A stretch of DNA of 64,000 nucleotides from Paenarthrobacter sp. JL.01a. GTDB taxonomy: Bacteria; Actinomycetota; Actinomycetes; Actinomycetales; Micrococcaceae. Both the position numbers and the translations under genes were made by a program. Positions 7,797-15,225 of this stretch are shown in pieces (positions within the stretch are counted from its first letter, which is position 1; each line of letters opens with the position of its first letter). The notes beneath the pieces were generated by a model, which had not been told where the DNA came from, made no database searches, and was given only the letters and a program-made list of their open reading frames with translations. The stretch spans positions 3,658,001 to 3,722,000 of the forward strand of contig NZ_CP104877.1 in the NCBI RefSeq assembly GCF_025452095.1, in the 5' to 3' direction.

Positions 7797-9137
7797 ATGC
7801 TTTGGATCAAGAACCCACTGGGAGTCTTCACGGCAAACGACCTCGATGCCGGCAACGGACTGGTGGTCTCGGACGACGGTACGATTCTGGAACTCGTACC
7901 ATCGGGCGCTCGCCCAACGGTTCCCTGCACCGAGTTCGATGCCTCCGCGCACGTGGTCCTGCCCGGGCTCATCAACACGCACCACCACTTCTACCAAACG
8001 CTCACCCGCGCCTGGGGACCGGTGGCCGACGTACCGCTCTTCCCCTGGCTGCAGAACCTCTACCCGGTGTGGGCGCGGCTCACTCCCCGCAGCCTCGAGC
8101 TCGCGGTGCAGGTCGCTTTGGCGGAACTGTTGCTGTCCGGCTGCACCACGGCCGCGGACCACCACTACCTCTTCCCGGATGGCATGGAAGACGCAATCGA
8201 CATCGAGGTCGCCGCCGTCCGCTCCATGCGGATGCGGGCCACCCTGACGCGCGGTTCCATGACCTTGGGAGAGGACGACGGCGGGCTGCCGCCCCGGACC
8301 ACGGTCCAGTCACCTGAGGCGATCCTTGCCGACAGCGAACGGCTGATTCGTACCTACCACGAGACGGGTCCCGGCGCTTCCGTCCAGATCGCGCTGGCCC
8401 CGTGTTCGCCATTCTCCGTGACCAAGGAAATCATGGCCGAATCCGCGGTCATGGCCGAACGGTTCGACGTCCGGCTGCACACCCACCTGGCCGAAACCAT
8501 CGACGAGGAAGACTTCTGCCGGTCCATGTTCGGCCTGCGGACCGTGGACTACCTCGAATCGGTCGGCTGGCTTGGCTCCCGGACCTGGCTGGGCCACGGC
8601 ATCCATTTCAACGACGAGGAGATCGCCAGGCTGGGAGCCGCGGGCACCGCCGTCGCGCATTGCCCAACCTCCAACATGAGGCTGGCAAGCGGAACAGCGC
8701 GCGTCCTGGAACTTGAGGCAGCGGGTGTCCCGGTGGGGCTGGGTGTTGATGGATCGGCGTCGAACGATGCCTCAAACATGATCCTCGAGGCGCGGCAGGC
8801 CCTGTACCTGCAAAGACTTCGCTACGGTGCATCGGTTCCGGTCTCGCGTGCACTTGGCTGGGCTACGCGAGGTTCTGCCGCAGTGCTTGGGCGTTCGGAC
8901 ATCGGGCAGTTGGCCCCCGGCCTGCAGGCTGACTTGGCCCTGTTCAAGCTCGATTCCCTGCGCTTCTCCGGAAGCCACGATCCCGTTGCCGCCCTGTTGC
9001 TCTGCGGCGCCGACCGGGCCGACCGGGTGATGGTTGGCGGTTCTTGGCGCGTTGTCGACGGCGAAATCCCCGACCTCGACGTCGCTGGGCTCATCGCGGA
9101 GCACTCTGCGGCTGCACGAAAGCTGGTGGCCGGGTAG
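7797..9137 (+). CDS. 8-oxoguanine deaminase (amidohydrolase family)
   Basis: Deaminates 8-oxoguanine to urate, and so feeds directly into the urate oxidase step. The 446-residue protein is a COG0402 amidohydrolase: the metal motif H62-H63-H64 in INTHHHFYQTL, then HTHLAET, LGHGIHF and GLGVDGSASND supply the other metal and catalytic positions. The long FPWLQNLYPVW segment after HxH is typical of 8-oxoguanine deaminases as opposed to plain guanine deaminase or atrazine-type enzymes, which remain alternatives. The ATG at 7797 has AAGGAA at suitable spacing. It is a single-gene transcript with a structured leader and a palindrome behind it. Confidence 0.85.
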   Translation: MLWIKNPLGVFTANDLDAGNGLVVSDDGTILELVPSGARPTVPCTEFDASAHVVLPGLINTHHHFYQTLTRAWGPVADVPLFPWLQNLYPVWARLTPRSLELAVQVALAELLLSGCTTAADHHYLFPDGMEDAIDIEVAAVRSMRMRATLTRGSMTLGEDDGGLPPRTTVQSPEAILADSERLIRTYHETGPGASVQIALAPCSPFSVTKEIMAESAVMAERFDVRLHTHLAETIDEEDFCRSMFGLRTVDYLESVGWLGSRTWLGHGIHFNDEEIARLGAAGTAVAHCPTSNMRLASGTARVLELEAAGVPVGLGVDGSASNDASNMILEARQALYLQRLRYGASVPVSRALGWATRGSAAVLGRSDIGQLAPGLQADLALFKLDSLRFSGSHDPVAALLLCGADRADRVMVGGSWRVVDGEIPDLDVAGLIAEHSAAARKLVAG

Positions 9138-9146
9138 CCTTTCGCG

Positions 9147-9217
9147 CGAAAACGCCGGAACGCTTCCACTTCGCAGGGAACGTTCCGGCGTTTTCGCAGC
9201 TTTCCAGCGATCTCGCG
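9147..9217. repeat. Dispersed palindrome family A, copy 1
   Basis: Perfect 16-base arms (9147-9162 and 9181-9196) enclose a loop with TTCGCAGGGAA, followed by a third GCTTTCCAGCGATCTCGCG unit. It lies between the convergent 8-oxoguanine deaminase and lipoprotein genes and probably acts as a bidirectional terminator. Related copies are at 11219-11287, 21339-21411 and 21752-21825. Confidence 0.75.
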
Positions 9218-9257
9218 TTGGGGGGTCGCGTCGATCTCCAGCGTCGACGCGGCCCGG

Positions 9258-10874
9258 CTAAATGGTGATCTTGTAAATGTGGTGGGTGTACTCGTTTGCG
9301 AAGGTATCCGTGAACGTGCCGCCCTGGACGGGGATGCTCCGGTTCTCGTCCACAACTTCCACGTGCGTGCCTGTGATTCCTGCCGGCAGGGTGAAGGTCT
9401 TGGACCCGGTAGTGCCGTCCTTGCCCATGGCGAAGACATACGCGGAGCCGTCCTTGACCTTCAACATGGAGTCGATGCCGTTTCCAAAGTTCCAGACATA
9501 CGACTGTGTGTTGATCACGGGGGCAAGGGCCTTGAGCTGGTTGTTGACCACCCCTGCTGCTGCCACCTGGTCCTTGAGGCACGCGGTCCCTTTGAGCCGG
9601 GCATCGGCGAAGGCGTCCCCACTGATGCAGTCGTTGATGTTTTGCTGGTCCGGCGACTGGCTGAACCAGACAATTCCACGGGCCTCATGGATGGTGCTCG
9701 CCCACACCTGGGCCTTTGTCTGCTCCGGTGTGAGTTGCCGGTAGCCTCCTGTGGACCCGCCCGTGGACACGACTGTCGGGAGAGCCCAGATGGGAGCCTG
9801 CACACCGCGGGCCGCATTGACCTCGTTTTGCAGCGAGATGATCTTGCCGTAGCTCGACGCCGTCCGGCAGTTCGCCGTCACGATCGGGTTCTGGCCGGCG
9901 GGCGTACGCCACCGAAGCTGGTTATCACCCCAGTCGCACTGCGGTACGGCGTAAAAGTACTGATCCACCGAGTTCACGTTGGCTGTGTTGTAGTAGTCCA
10001 CGCTGAACTGCATGGACCGGTCGTAGGTGAGGATTCCGGACGTCCAGTTTGAGTAGGTGAAGCGGCCCGTTGTGGCGGGATCAGACTGCGCCGCCAGCGA
10101 ACGCATATGCGCCAGGCCCGATGCAGTGTCAAATCGGCCGTCCACCTCATCATCCAGGAGCGTCCCCACTTGGCTGGCCCACCCCGCTGGAGCGTCAGTG
10201 GGCGAGAACAGGGTAAACATGCCGTTGGCCGTGATGCCCGCAGAAGGGGTTGCGGGGTTGCCCTGTGCGTAGGTGTTGATCCCGAGCGCTTTGTCATACT
10301 TCAGCTGGGCGTCGCTACCCGGGGAGCCGTACCAGACCACGATCGGCAGGAAGGTTGGATCGTCCCAGCCTGCTGCGTCAGCTTTCGGGAACTTCTTCCA
10401 GTAGCTGGGACCGCCATCCCAGGGAATCCGGGCCAGGGCATCGAGGTTGCCGGGGGCTGGGGTGGCGGTGGGGGTTGGAGTTGACGTGGGCTCCGAGGTC
10501 GGCGTGGCCGTTGGCGTAACGGTGGGCTCCGCCGTCGGGGTTGGGGTGGGAGTCGGTGTTGACGTGGGCTCCGAGGTCGGCGTGGCCGTTGGCGTAACGG
10601 TGGGCTCCGCCGTCGGGGTGGGCGTGACCGTCGGTGTTGACGTGGGCTCCGCCGTCGGAGAGCCGGTCGCCGTCGAGGTGGGCTCCGCCGTCGGAGAGCC
10701 GGTCGCCGTCGAGGTGGGCTCCGCCGTCGGAGAGCCGGTCGCCGTCGAGGTGGGCTCCGCCGTCGCCGTCGACGTTGCCGTGGGGCTTTCGGTGGGCGGG
10801 GGCGTTCCGGGGTCCGTACACCCGGCGAGTGCCAACGCGAGCACCGCCCCGAGCGTGAAAATAGTGGGTTTCAT
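9258..10874 (-). CDS. Secreted lipoprotein with Thr/Pro repeat linker and TIM-barrel-like domain
   Basis: A 538-residue protein of unknown function. The N-terminus is a lipoprotein signal (MKPTIFTLGAVLALALAGC), giving a lipid-anchored Cys near residue 19. About 130 residues of Thr/Pro/Ser/Glu-rich linker follow, with TSTATGSPTAEP units, and then a globular domain of about 370 residues (PTFLPIVVWYGSPG, LGINTY, WASTIHEARGIVWFS). This resembles glycosidase-like TIM barrels, but I see no assignable catalytic pair. I chose the ATG at 10874, after AAAGGAA, over an upstream in-frame start, because the signal peptide begins there. The linker may span the peptidoglycan. Confidence 0.75.
   Translation of the reverse strand: MKPTIFTLGAVLALALAGCTDPGTPPPTESPTATSTATAEPTSTATGSPTAEPTSTATGSPTAEPTSTATGSPTAEPTSTPTVTPTPTAEPTVTPTATPTSEPTSTPTPTPTPTAEPTVTPTATPTSEPTSTPTPTATPAPGNLDALARIPWDGGPSYWKKFPKADAAGWDDPTFLPIVVWYGSPGSDAQLKYDKALGINTYAQGNPATPSAGITANGMFTLFSPTDAPAGWASQVGTLLDDEVDGRFDTASGLAHMRSLAAQSDPATTGRFTYSNWTSGILTYDRSMQFSVDYYNTANVNSVDQYFYAVPQCDWGDNQLRWRTPAGQNPIVTANCRTASSYGKIISLQNEVNAARGVQAPIWALPTVVSTGGSTGGYRQLTPEQTKAQVWASTIHEARGIVWFSQSPDQQNINDCISGDAFADARLKGTACLKDQVAAAGVVNNQLKALAPVINTQSYVWNFGNGIDSMLKVKDGSAYVFAMGKDGTTGSKTFTLPAGITGTHVEVVDENRSIPVQGGTFTDTFANEYTHHIYKITI
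10478..10785. repeat. Minisatellite in the lipoprotein linker
   Basis: Within the gene at 9258-10874, a 36-base unit is repeated exactly three times (10642-10677, 10678-10713, 10714-10749) plus a partial fourth. It encodes 12-residue TSTATGSPTAEP blocks. A longer unit of roughly 78 bases is duplicated at about 10478-10620. Such in-frame repeats are expected to vary in copy number between strains. Confidence 0.85.
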
Positions 10875-11218
10875 GACATTGATTTCCTTTGGGTAGCAGC
10901 CGCAAACGAAGCTGCTGCGTTGCCGGATCCCCACTCCCGGCTCTCTTTGTCTCCTGCAGGGCAGGGTTTATCGGCCGGGATCCATATCCCGGCACAGCTC
11001 GATGACGAGCGTCAGTCTTTGCCCGACCTGCTGCAATACGACACGTGCGGACGTGGGTCCGGCGCCATCGAGCCAGCAAGTGCGGCCCGCAATGGGGTCG
11101 CAACGGCCCTTTTAAGAACCCGGAGGGCGGCCGTCAGCCAAGCTTACGTGATCCACGCCACACGTCGTCGAAATGTGACGCGGGCCTATTCTGGCCAGTC
11201 CGGCGCCCCGAGGCCCCA

Positions 11219-11287
11219 CGAAATCGCCGGAACCTGCCCAGTTCGCAGGGAAGCTTCCGGCGGTTTGGCATGCTTCCGGCGATTTCG
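11219..11287. repeat. Dispersed palindrome family A, copy 2
   Basis: Perfect 14-base arms CGAAATCGCCGGAA (11219-11232) and TTCCGGCGATTTCG (11274-11287) around a loop that again contains AGTTCGCAGGGAAG and an extra TTCCGGCGG unit. It lies in non-coding DNA, not next to a stop codon, so here it is not obviously a terminator. Confidence 0.75.
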
Positions 11288-11349
11288 AGGGCGGGCGGAC
11301 GGGGCGGGCGGGCGGGAGGGCGGGCATGACAAGACGAAGCAACAACAAA

Positions 11350-11379
11350 GCGGGCGGCACCTCCCCAGGTGCCGCCCGC
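11350..11379 (-). terminator. Terminator of the 58-residue gene
   Basis: A perfect 13-base stem (11350-11362 with 11367-11379) with a 4-base loop. Read on the minus strand it is followed by TTTGTTGTTGCTT. It lies 47 bases beyond the small gene's stop at 11427. Confidence 0.8.
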
Positions 11380-11426
11380 CTCGTTGGCTCTGTTGCGCAG
11401 AGTCCGCGCCCGTGATGCAGGAAAAA

Positions 11427-11603
11427 TCAGGGGCGCTGCCGGCCGAACACCGGGAGCGCGCGGAGCCAACGGGAGAACCCGCCGGTTTTGCGGTCGCAGT
11501 CGGCCGGAATGTAGAAGTCCGGATCTGTCGCACCGAAGGGCAGGTACAGTTCCTGACCCGGTGCCGGGAATTCCACGACGCTGTTCGTATCCTTCGAGTC
11601 CAT
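11427..11603 (-). CDS. Small hypothetical protein, 58 residues
   Basis: I do not recognise this protein. The start at 11603 follows GAGGAGGAA at ideal spacing, and a strong terminator lies just behind the stop, so it is very likely expressed. It begins acidic (MDSKDTNSVVEF) and ends basic and aromatic (FSRWLRALPVFGRQRP), with no membrane segment or obvious motif. It is transcribed away from urate oxidase, and its promoter region overlaps the AT-rich segment at 11636-11665, so it might share control with the purine genes. Confidence 0.65.
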   Translation of the reverse strand: MDSKDTNSVVEFPAPGQELYLPFGATDPDFYIPADCDRKTGGFSRWLRALPVFGRQRP

Positions 11604-11972
11604 CTGTTCCTCCTCTTTCTCGTGCACAGTTTCCGCTCTTCGGAAATCTTTTATTGTTATGTGGAAAGTCTAAGCAGTGGGGAATCGAGCCGTCAAGACC
11701 CCCGAACCGCCCACAAGAAGTTGCCCCGGTCACATTTGGCTTGTTCATAACGATCTCCCGGCACCCATATACACAAGCCGAAACCATGCGCTACTCTCGA
11801 ATCAGTTCGTGGCGTAGGTCACGTAACCTGAGAGCAGCAGGCAGGGTCGTAATGAGCTGGCATCCATGGATGCCGGCTCTTTTTTGTTGGGTCGGCGCCA
11901 CCAGAAACGCAGTGGAAACACGCGCTTAATTTCATTGATGGAACCTGGGTTCCACCTCACAGAAGTTGGGAT
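11604..11972. promoter_or_regulatory. Regulatory region between small gene and urate oxidase
   Basis: A 369-base gap. It holds an AT-rich segment with CGGAAAT...ATGTGGAAAG (11645-11671), the 15-base element CCGGTCACATTTGGC (11726-11740; its inverse is at 7645-7659), a -10 box TACTCT (11792-11797) with no good -35, and the structured leader with its terminator (11798-11886). About 90 bases then run to the urate oxidase start, where the ribosome site is weak. Confidence 0.65.
11798..11886 (+). promoter_or_regulatory. Structured leader (copy B) with intrinsic terminator, before urate oxidase
   Basis: P1 pairs CGTG 11808-11811 with CACG 11820-11823, one bulged T (11824), plus an outer GTT/AAC. 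P2 is ACCTG 11826-11830 with CAGGgT 11842-11847, and its loop holds GCAGCAGG. P3 is an 11-pair hairpin (11854-11864 with 11869-11879), directly followed by six T (11880-11885): a textbook intrinsic terminator inside the 5' untranslated region. Copy A at 7703-7796 has the same order, the same bulges and a G-C to A-T swap in P2. Urate oxidase must therefore be expressed by terminator read-through, which suggests ligand- or factor-controlled attenuation. Confidence 0.7.
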
Positions 11973-12887
11973 ATGACCATGAGCAACAACATCGTCCTCG
12001 GCGAAAACCAGTACGGCAAGGCAGAAGTCCGCGTCGTCAAGGTCACTCGGGATACAGATCGCCACCACATCGAAGACCTGAACGTCACCTCGCAGCTGCG
12101 CGGCGATTTCCAGGCCGCACACCTTGAGGGCGACAACAGCCACGTCGTTGCCACCGACACGCAGAAGAACACCGTCTACGCGTTCGCCCGTGAAGGCATC
12201 GGCTCCCCCGAGTCCTTCCTCTTGCGCCTCGCAGACCACTTCACCGGCGGCTTCGACTGGGTCACCGGCGGCCGCTGGGAAGCCGAATCCTACGCATGGG
12301 ACCGCATCCAGGCCCACGGCGAGGGTCACGACCACAGCTTCGTCCGCAACGGACAAGAGGTGCGTACCGCCGTCGTCGTCCGTGATGGCGCAACCACCCA
12401 CGTAATTTCCGGCCTCAAGGACCTGACCGTCCTCAAGACCACGCAGTCCGGCTTTGTCGGCTACCCGCGCGACAAGTACACCACCCTGCCGGAGACCACG
12501 GACCGCATCCTGGCCACCGACGTATCCGCCCGCTGGCGCTACAACACCAACCTGGACGTCTCAAGCACTGACTTCAACAAGAGCTACGACGACATCAAGG
12601 CGCTCCTGCTCGAAGGCTTCACCGAGAACTACTCCCACGCCCTGCAGCAGACGCTGTTCGACATGGGCAAGAAGGTCCTGGAAGCACACAGCGAGGTTGC
12701 CGAGATCAAGTTCTCCATGCCCAACAAGCACCACTTCCTGGTTGACCTGAGCCCGTTCGGCCTGGACAACCCCAACGAGGTCTTCTTCGCCGCGGACCGC
12801 CCGTACGGCCTCATCGAAGCAACCGTCCAGCGCGAAAACATCGAGGCTGCACCCGTTGCCTGGAGCGGCATCGCCGGCTTCTGCTAA
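11973..12887 (+). CDS. Urate oxidase (uricase)
   Basis: Cofactor-free oxidation of urate to 5-hydroxyisourate and hydrogen peroxide. The 304-residue length is usual for bacterial uricases. Two T-fold halves are recognisable; the signature SHVVATDTQKNTVYAFAREG covers roughly residues 56-75, and the second half holds FSMPNKHHFLVDL. A second ATG two codons in (11979) could also start it. It receives urate from xanthine dehydrogenase and from 8-oxoguanine deaminase. No hydroxyisourate hydrolase or OHCU decarboxylase gene is in the window. Confidence 0.95.
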   Translation: MTMSNNIVLGENQYGKAEVRVVKVTRDTDRHHIEDLNVTSQLRGDFQAAHLEGDNSHVVATDTQKNTVYAFAREGIGSPESFLLRLADHFTGGFDWVTGGRWEAESYAWDRIQAHGEGHDHSFVRNGQEVRTAVVVRDGATTHVISGLKDLTVLKTTQSGFVGYPRDKYTTLPETTDRILATDVSARWRYNTNLDVSSTDFNKSYDDIKALLLEGFTENYSHALQQTLFDMGKKVLEAHSEVAEIKFSMPNKHHFLVDLSPFGLDNPNEVFFAADRPYGLIEATVQRENIEAAPVAWSGIAGFC

Positions 12888-12906
12888 ACCGCACCACCCT
12901 TCGGAG

Positions 12907-12963
12907 TTTCTGTACAGGTAATGCCCTTAAGCGCCCCTTTTAGAGGCATTACCTGTACAAAAA
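12907..12963. repeat. Dispersed palindrome family C, copy 1
   Basis: Arms of 19 bases (12907-12925 and 12945-12963), identical except for one base, around a CTTAAG...TTTTA loop. Core TGTACAGGTAATGCC. It lies 19 bases after the urate oxidase stop and probably also ends that transcript. The related copy at 57215-57277 has the core GTACAGATAACGCCC. Confidence 0.75.
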
Positions 12964-13054
12964 CCCGACCTCAAAAACCCCACAACCAAAGATTTTGTTA
13001 GCCAGACACAGTTAGCCAGACGAAGACGTCTGCCATGAACCCAGAAAGTCTGCC

Positions 13055-14557
13055 ATGAACATCAAGAAGAAGTCCCGCCCCGCGAATACCACCTCGTCCA
13101 ACGAGCCACAGCGGCCCGAGGACAAGCGCCTCTCCATCGGAAGCACCTTCGCCTACGGTTTCCAGCACGTGCTGACCATGTACGGCGGAATCATCGCCCC
13201 GCCGCTGATCATCGGTGCAGCCGCCGGCATGTCCTCGCAGGATATCGGCCTCCTGATCGCTGCCTGCTTGTTTGTCGGCGGCTTGGCCACCATCCTCCAG
13301 ACGGTAGGCATCCCGTGGTTCGGCTCGCAGCTCCCGCTGGTCCAGGGCGTTTCCTTCGCCGGCGTTTCCACCATGGTGGCGATCGTCCAGGGCGGCGGCG
13401 GGATCCAGGCGGTGTTCGGTTCGGTGATCGTGGCATCACTGATCGGCCTGGCCATCACTCCCCTGTTCTCCAAGATCATCAAGTTCTTCCCGCCGGTGGT
13501 TACCGGCACGGTGATCACCACCATCGGCCTGACACTGATGCCGGTCGCCGCCAACTGGGCCATGGGCGGCAACGCCAAGGCTGACAACTACGGCAGCATT
13601 GCCAACATCGGACTCGCAGCAGCCACCATGGGCGTGGTTCTTCTCCTGAGCAAGGTGGGCAACGCCGCCATCTCCAGGCTCTCGATCCTGCTGGCCATGA
13701 TCATCGGCACCATCATCGCGTTGATCGCCGGCATGGCAGATTTCTCCAAGGTTGGCCAGGGCGACATCGTCGCTTTCCCGACCCCCTTCGCTTTCGGCGC
13801 CCCGACCTTTGAGATCGCTGCGATCATCTCCATGCTGATCGTCATCCTGGTGACCCTGACGGAAACCTCCGCGGACATCATCGCAGTCGGCGAAATCGTT
13901 GACACCAAGGTGGACTCCCGCCGCATCGGCGACGGTCTCCGCGCAGACATGCTCTCCAGCGCCATCTCCCCGCTGTTCAACTCCTTCACCCAGAGCGCCT
14001 TCGCCCAGAACTTGGGCCTCGTGGCCATCACGGGCATCAAGAGCCGCTTCGTTGTCAGCGCCGGCGGCCTGATCCTGGTTGTCCTGGGCCTCCTGCCGAT
14101 TCTTGGCCGGGTTGTCGCAGCGGTTCCGACGCCCGTCCTGGGCGGTGCCGGCGTCGTACTCTTCGGTACGGTTGCCGCCAGCGGTATCCGCACCCTCGCC
14201 AAGGTCGAATACAAGAACAACATGAACCTGATCATCGTGGCTGCCTCGATCGGCTTCGGCATGATCCCGATCGCCGCCCCGAAGTTCTACGACCAGTTCC
14301 CGTCCTGGTTCTCCACGATCTTCCACTCCGGCATCAGCTCGGCAGCAGTCATGGCGATCATCCTGAACATCCTGTTCAACCACTTCAAGGCCGGCAACTC
14401 GGACAACCAGTCGGTGTTCGTTGCGGGCACGGAGCGGGTGGTCACGCCCGAGGACATCAAGTGCCTTGAGCACGGCGACCGCTTCGAAAACGGCAAGCTG
14501 ATTGACGCGGACGGAAATGAAGTCCCGCTCAAGAGCACCTCGGCGTCCGAGCACTAG
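13055..14557 (+). CDS. NCS2 nucleobase:cation symporter (urate/xanthine type)
   Basis: A 500-residue permease with about 14 membrane segments. The family segment TLTETSADIIAVGEIVDTK lies in the middle, and QSAFAQNLGLVAITGIKSRF follows. It belongs to the UraA/PbuX/UacT branch, distinct from the AzgA-type permease at 5310-6893. Its position after urate oxidase suggests import of urate or xanthine; uracil is the main alternative. The upstream region has short tandem duplications (GTTAGCCAGAC and TCTGCCATGAAC, each twice), so two ATG contexts exist; only 13055 is in frame. A strong terminator follows. Confidence 0.88.
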   Translation: MNIKKKSRPANTTSSNEPQRPEDKRLSIGSTFAYGFQHVLTMYGGIIAPPLIIGAAAGMSSQDIGLLIAACLFVGGLATILQTVGIPWFGSQLPLVQGVSFAGVSTMVAIVQGGGGIQAVFGSVIVASLIGLAITPLFSKIIKFFPPVVTGTVITTIGLTLMPVAANWAMGGNAKADNYGSIANIGLAAATMGVVLLLSKVGNAAISRLSILLAMIIGTIIALIAGMADFSKVGQGDIVAFPTPFAFGAPTFEIAAIISMLIVILVTLTETSADIIAVGEIVDTKVDSRRIGDGLRADMLSSAISPLFNSFTQSAFAQNLGLVAITGIKSRFVVSAGGLILVVLGLLPILGRVVAAVPTPVLGGAGVVLFGTVAASGIRTLAKVEYKNNMNLIIVAASIGFGMIPIAAPKFYDQFPSWFSTIFHSGISSAAVMAIILNILFNHFKAGNSDNQSVFVAGTERVVTPEDIKCLEHGDRFENGKLIDADGNEVPLKSTSASEH

Positions 14558-14574
14558 CTCGCGGGCGAACAAGC

Positions 14575-14611
14575 AAGGCGGCAGTGTTTCCTTGGGGGAC
14601 ACTGCCGCCTT
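14575..14611 (+). terminator. Terminator after NCS2 permease
   Basis: Perfect 13-base stem AAGGCGGCAGTGT (14575-14587) with ACACTGCCGCCTT (14599-14611), 18 bases after the permease stop. Confidence 0.85.
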
Positions 14612-14689
14612 TCGCCGGCTTAAGAAGCATGCGTAAAACGCACGACGGCGGCGCGCGCCACCGGGGCCCACTGCGGTTAGGCTCGGCCC

Positions 14690-15154
14690 ATGACCGAGCT
14701 ACCCTGCTTCCGCTCACTTGCCCTTCGCGAAATCCCGAAGCCGGATTTCGCCGACGTTTGCCTGGCCACGCTTCCCGAAGGTTCGGACACGGATCCAACG
14801 CTCTGGGCGAACCGGCTGTTCTCCCTCGGATCCATGCCCAGGTGGGTTGCCGCGGCGCTGATGCTTCGGCAGGTCCTGGTGCCGCTGATCGGTGTTCCCC
14901 GGGCACCAGGGAACACCTTCGCAGTGACCGACCAGCAAGGCGACGAGGCGCTGATCTACTTTCAGGACAAGCACCTGGACTTCGCCGTTGGGGTGGGTGT
15001 GGATTCGGTGAGCCGGATCATCAGGGTGACTACCGCCGTCGAACTCAAAGGGTGGCAGGGAAGGCTGTACTTTGGCGTCGTACGTCCGCTGCATCCGATG
15101 GTCGTGAACTCGATGCTGAAGCGGCACACAAGCCCAAGGAAACCGCCGAAATGA
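14690..15154 (+). CDS. DUF2867 domain protein
   Basis: A 154-residue protein that resembles the DUF2867 family: an N-terminal segment with the DxAD-like IPKPDFADVCLATLP, a central VAALMLRQVLVPLIG hydrophobic patch, a two-strand segment (FAVTDQQGDEALIYFQDKHLDF) and the C-terminal VVRPLHPMVVNSML typical of the family. Function is unknown; the family is related to the StAR-like/SRPBCC superfamily. It sits alone between two terminators, so it is probably its own transcript and unrelated to purine breakdown. Confidence 0.75.
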   Translation: MTELPCFRSLALREIPKPDFADVCLATLPEGSDTDPTLWANRLFSLGSMPRWVAAALMLRQVLVPLIGVPRAPGNTFAVTDQQGDEALIYFQDKHLDFAVGVGVDSVSRIIRVTTAVELKGWQGRLYFGVVRPLHPMVVNSMLKRHTSPRKPPK

Positions 15155-15195
15155 CAAAAGATGGCAATGTTTCAGGGAAACATTGCCATCTTTTG
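15155..15195. terminator. Bidirectional terminator DUF2867 / IclR
   Basis: Near-perfect stem of about 19 bases: CAAAAGATGGCAATGTTTC at 15155-15173 with its inverse at 15177-15195. An A-run and a T-run flank it, so it can end both convergent transcripts. Confidence 0.85.
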
Positions 15196-15225
15196 CCAAC
15201 CCGGCGCAGGGCCGGGAGGGGAACG

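Larger units (their letters stand above)
10875..11426. other. 552-base intergenic region with lipoprotein leader and palindromes
   Basis: No convincing gene. From the lipoprotein start outwards it holds a perfect hairpin GCCGGGAT-CCAT-ATCCCGGC (10974-10993) in the presumed 5' leader, a long GC-rich stretch (11040-11160) likely to contain the lipoprotein promoter, palindrome family A copy 2 (11219-11287), very G-rich DNA (11286-11330) and a strong terminator (11350-11379). The leader hairpin may be regulatory. Confidence 0.5.

Noticed and set aside
7797..9137. Atrazine chlorohydrolase or plain guanine deaminase for this amidohydrolase
   Set aside because: The FPWLQNLYPVW segment after HxH and the urate-pathway setting fit 8-oxoguanine deaminase better, though only an assay would exclude the others.
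10930..11060. Possible third copy of the purine leader on the minus strand before the lipoprotein gene (GCAGCAGG, GAGCTG and a GCCGGGAT hairpin)
   Set aside because: It has the CAGCAGG and GAGCTG words and a similar last hairpin, but the P2 CCTG/CAGG pairing is missing and the spacing differs. The resemblance is too weak to call homologous.
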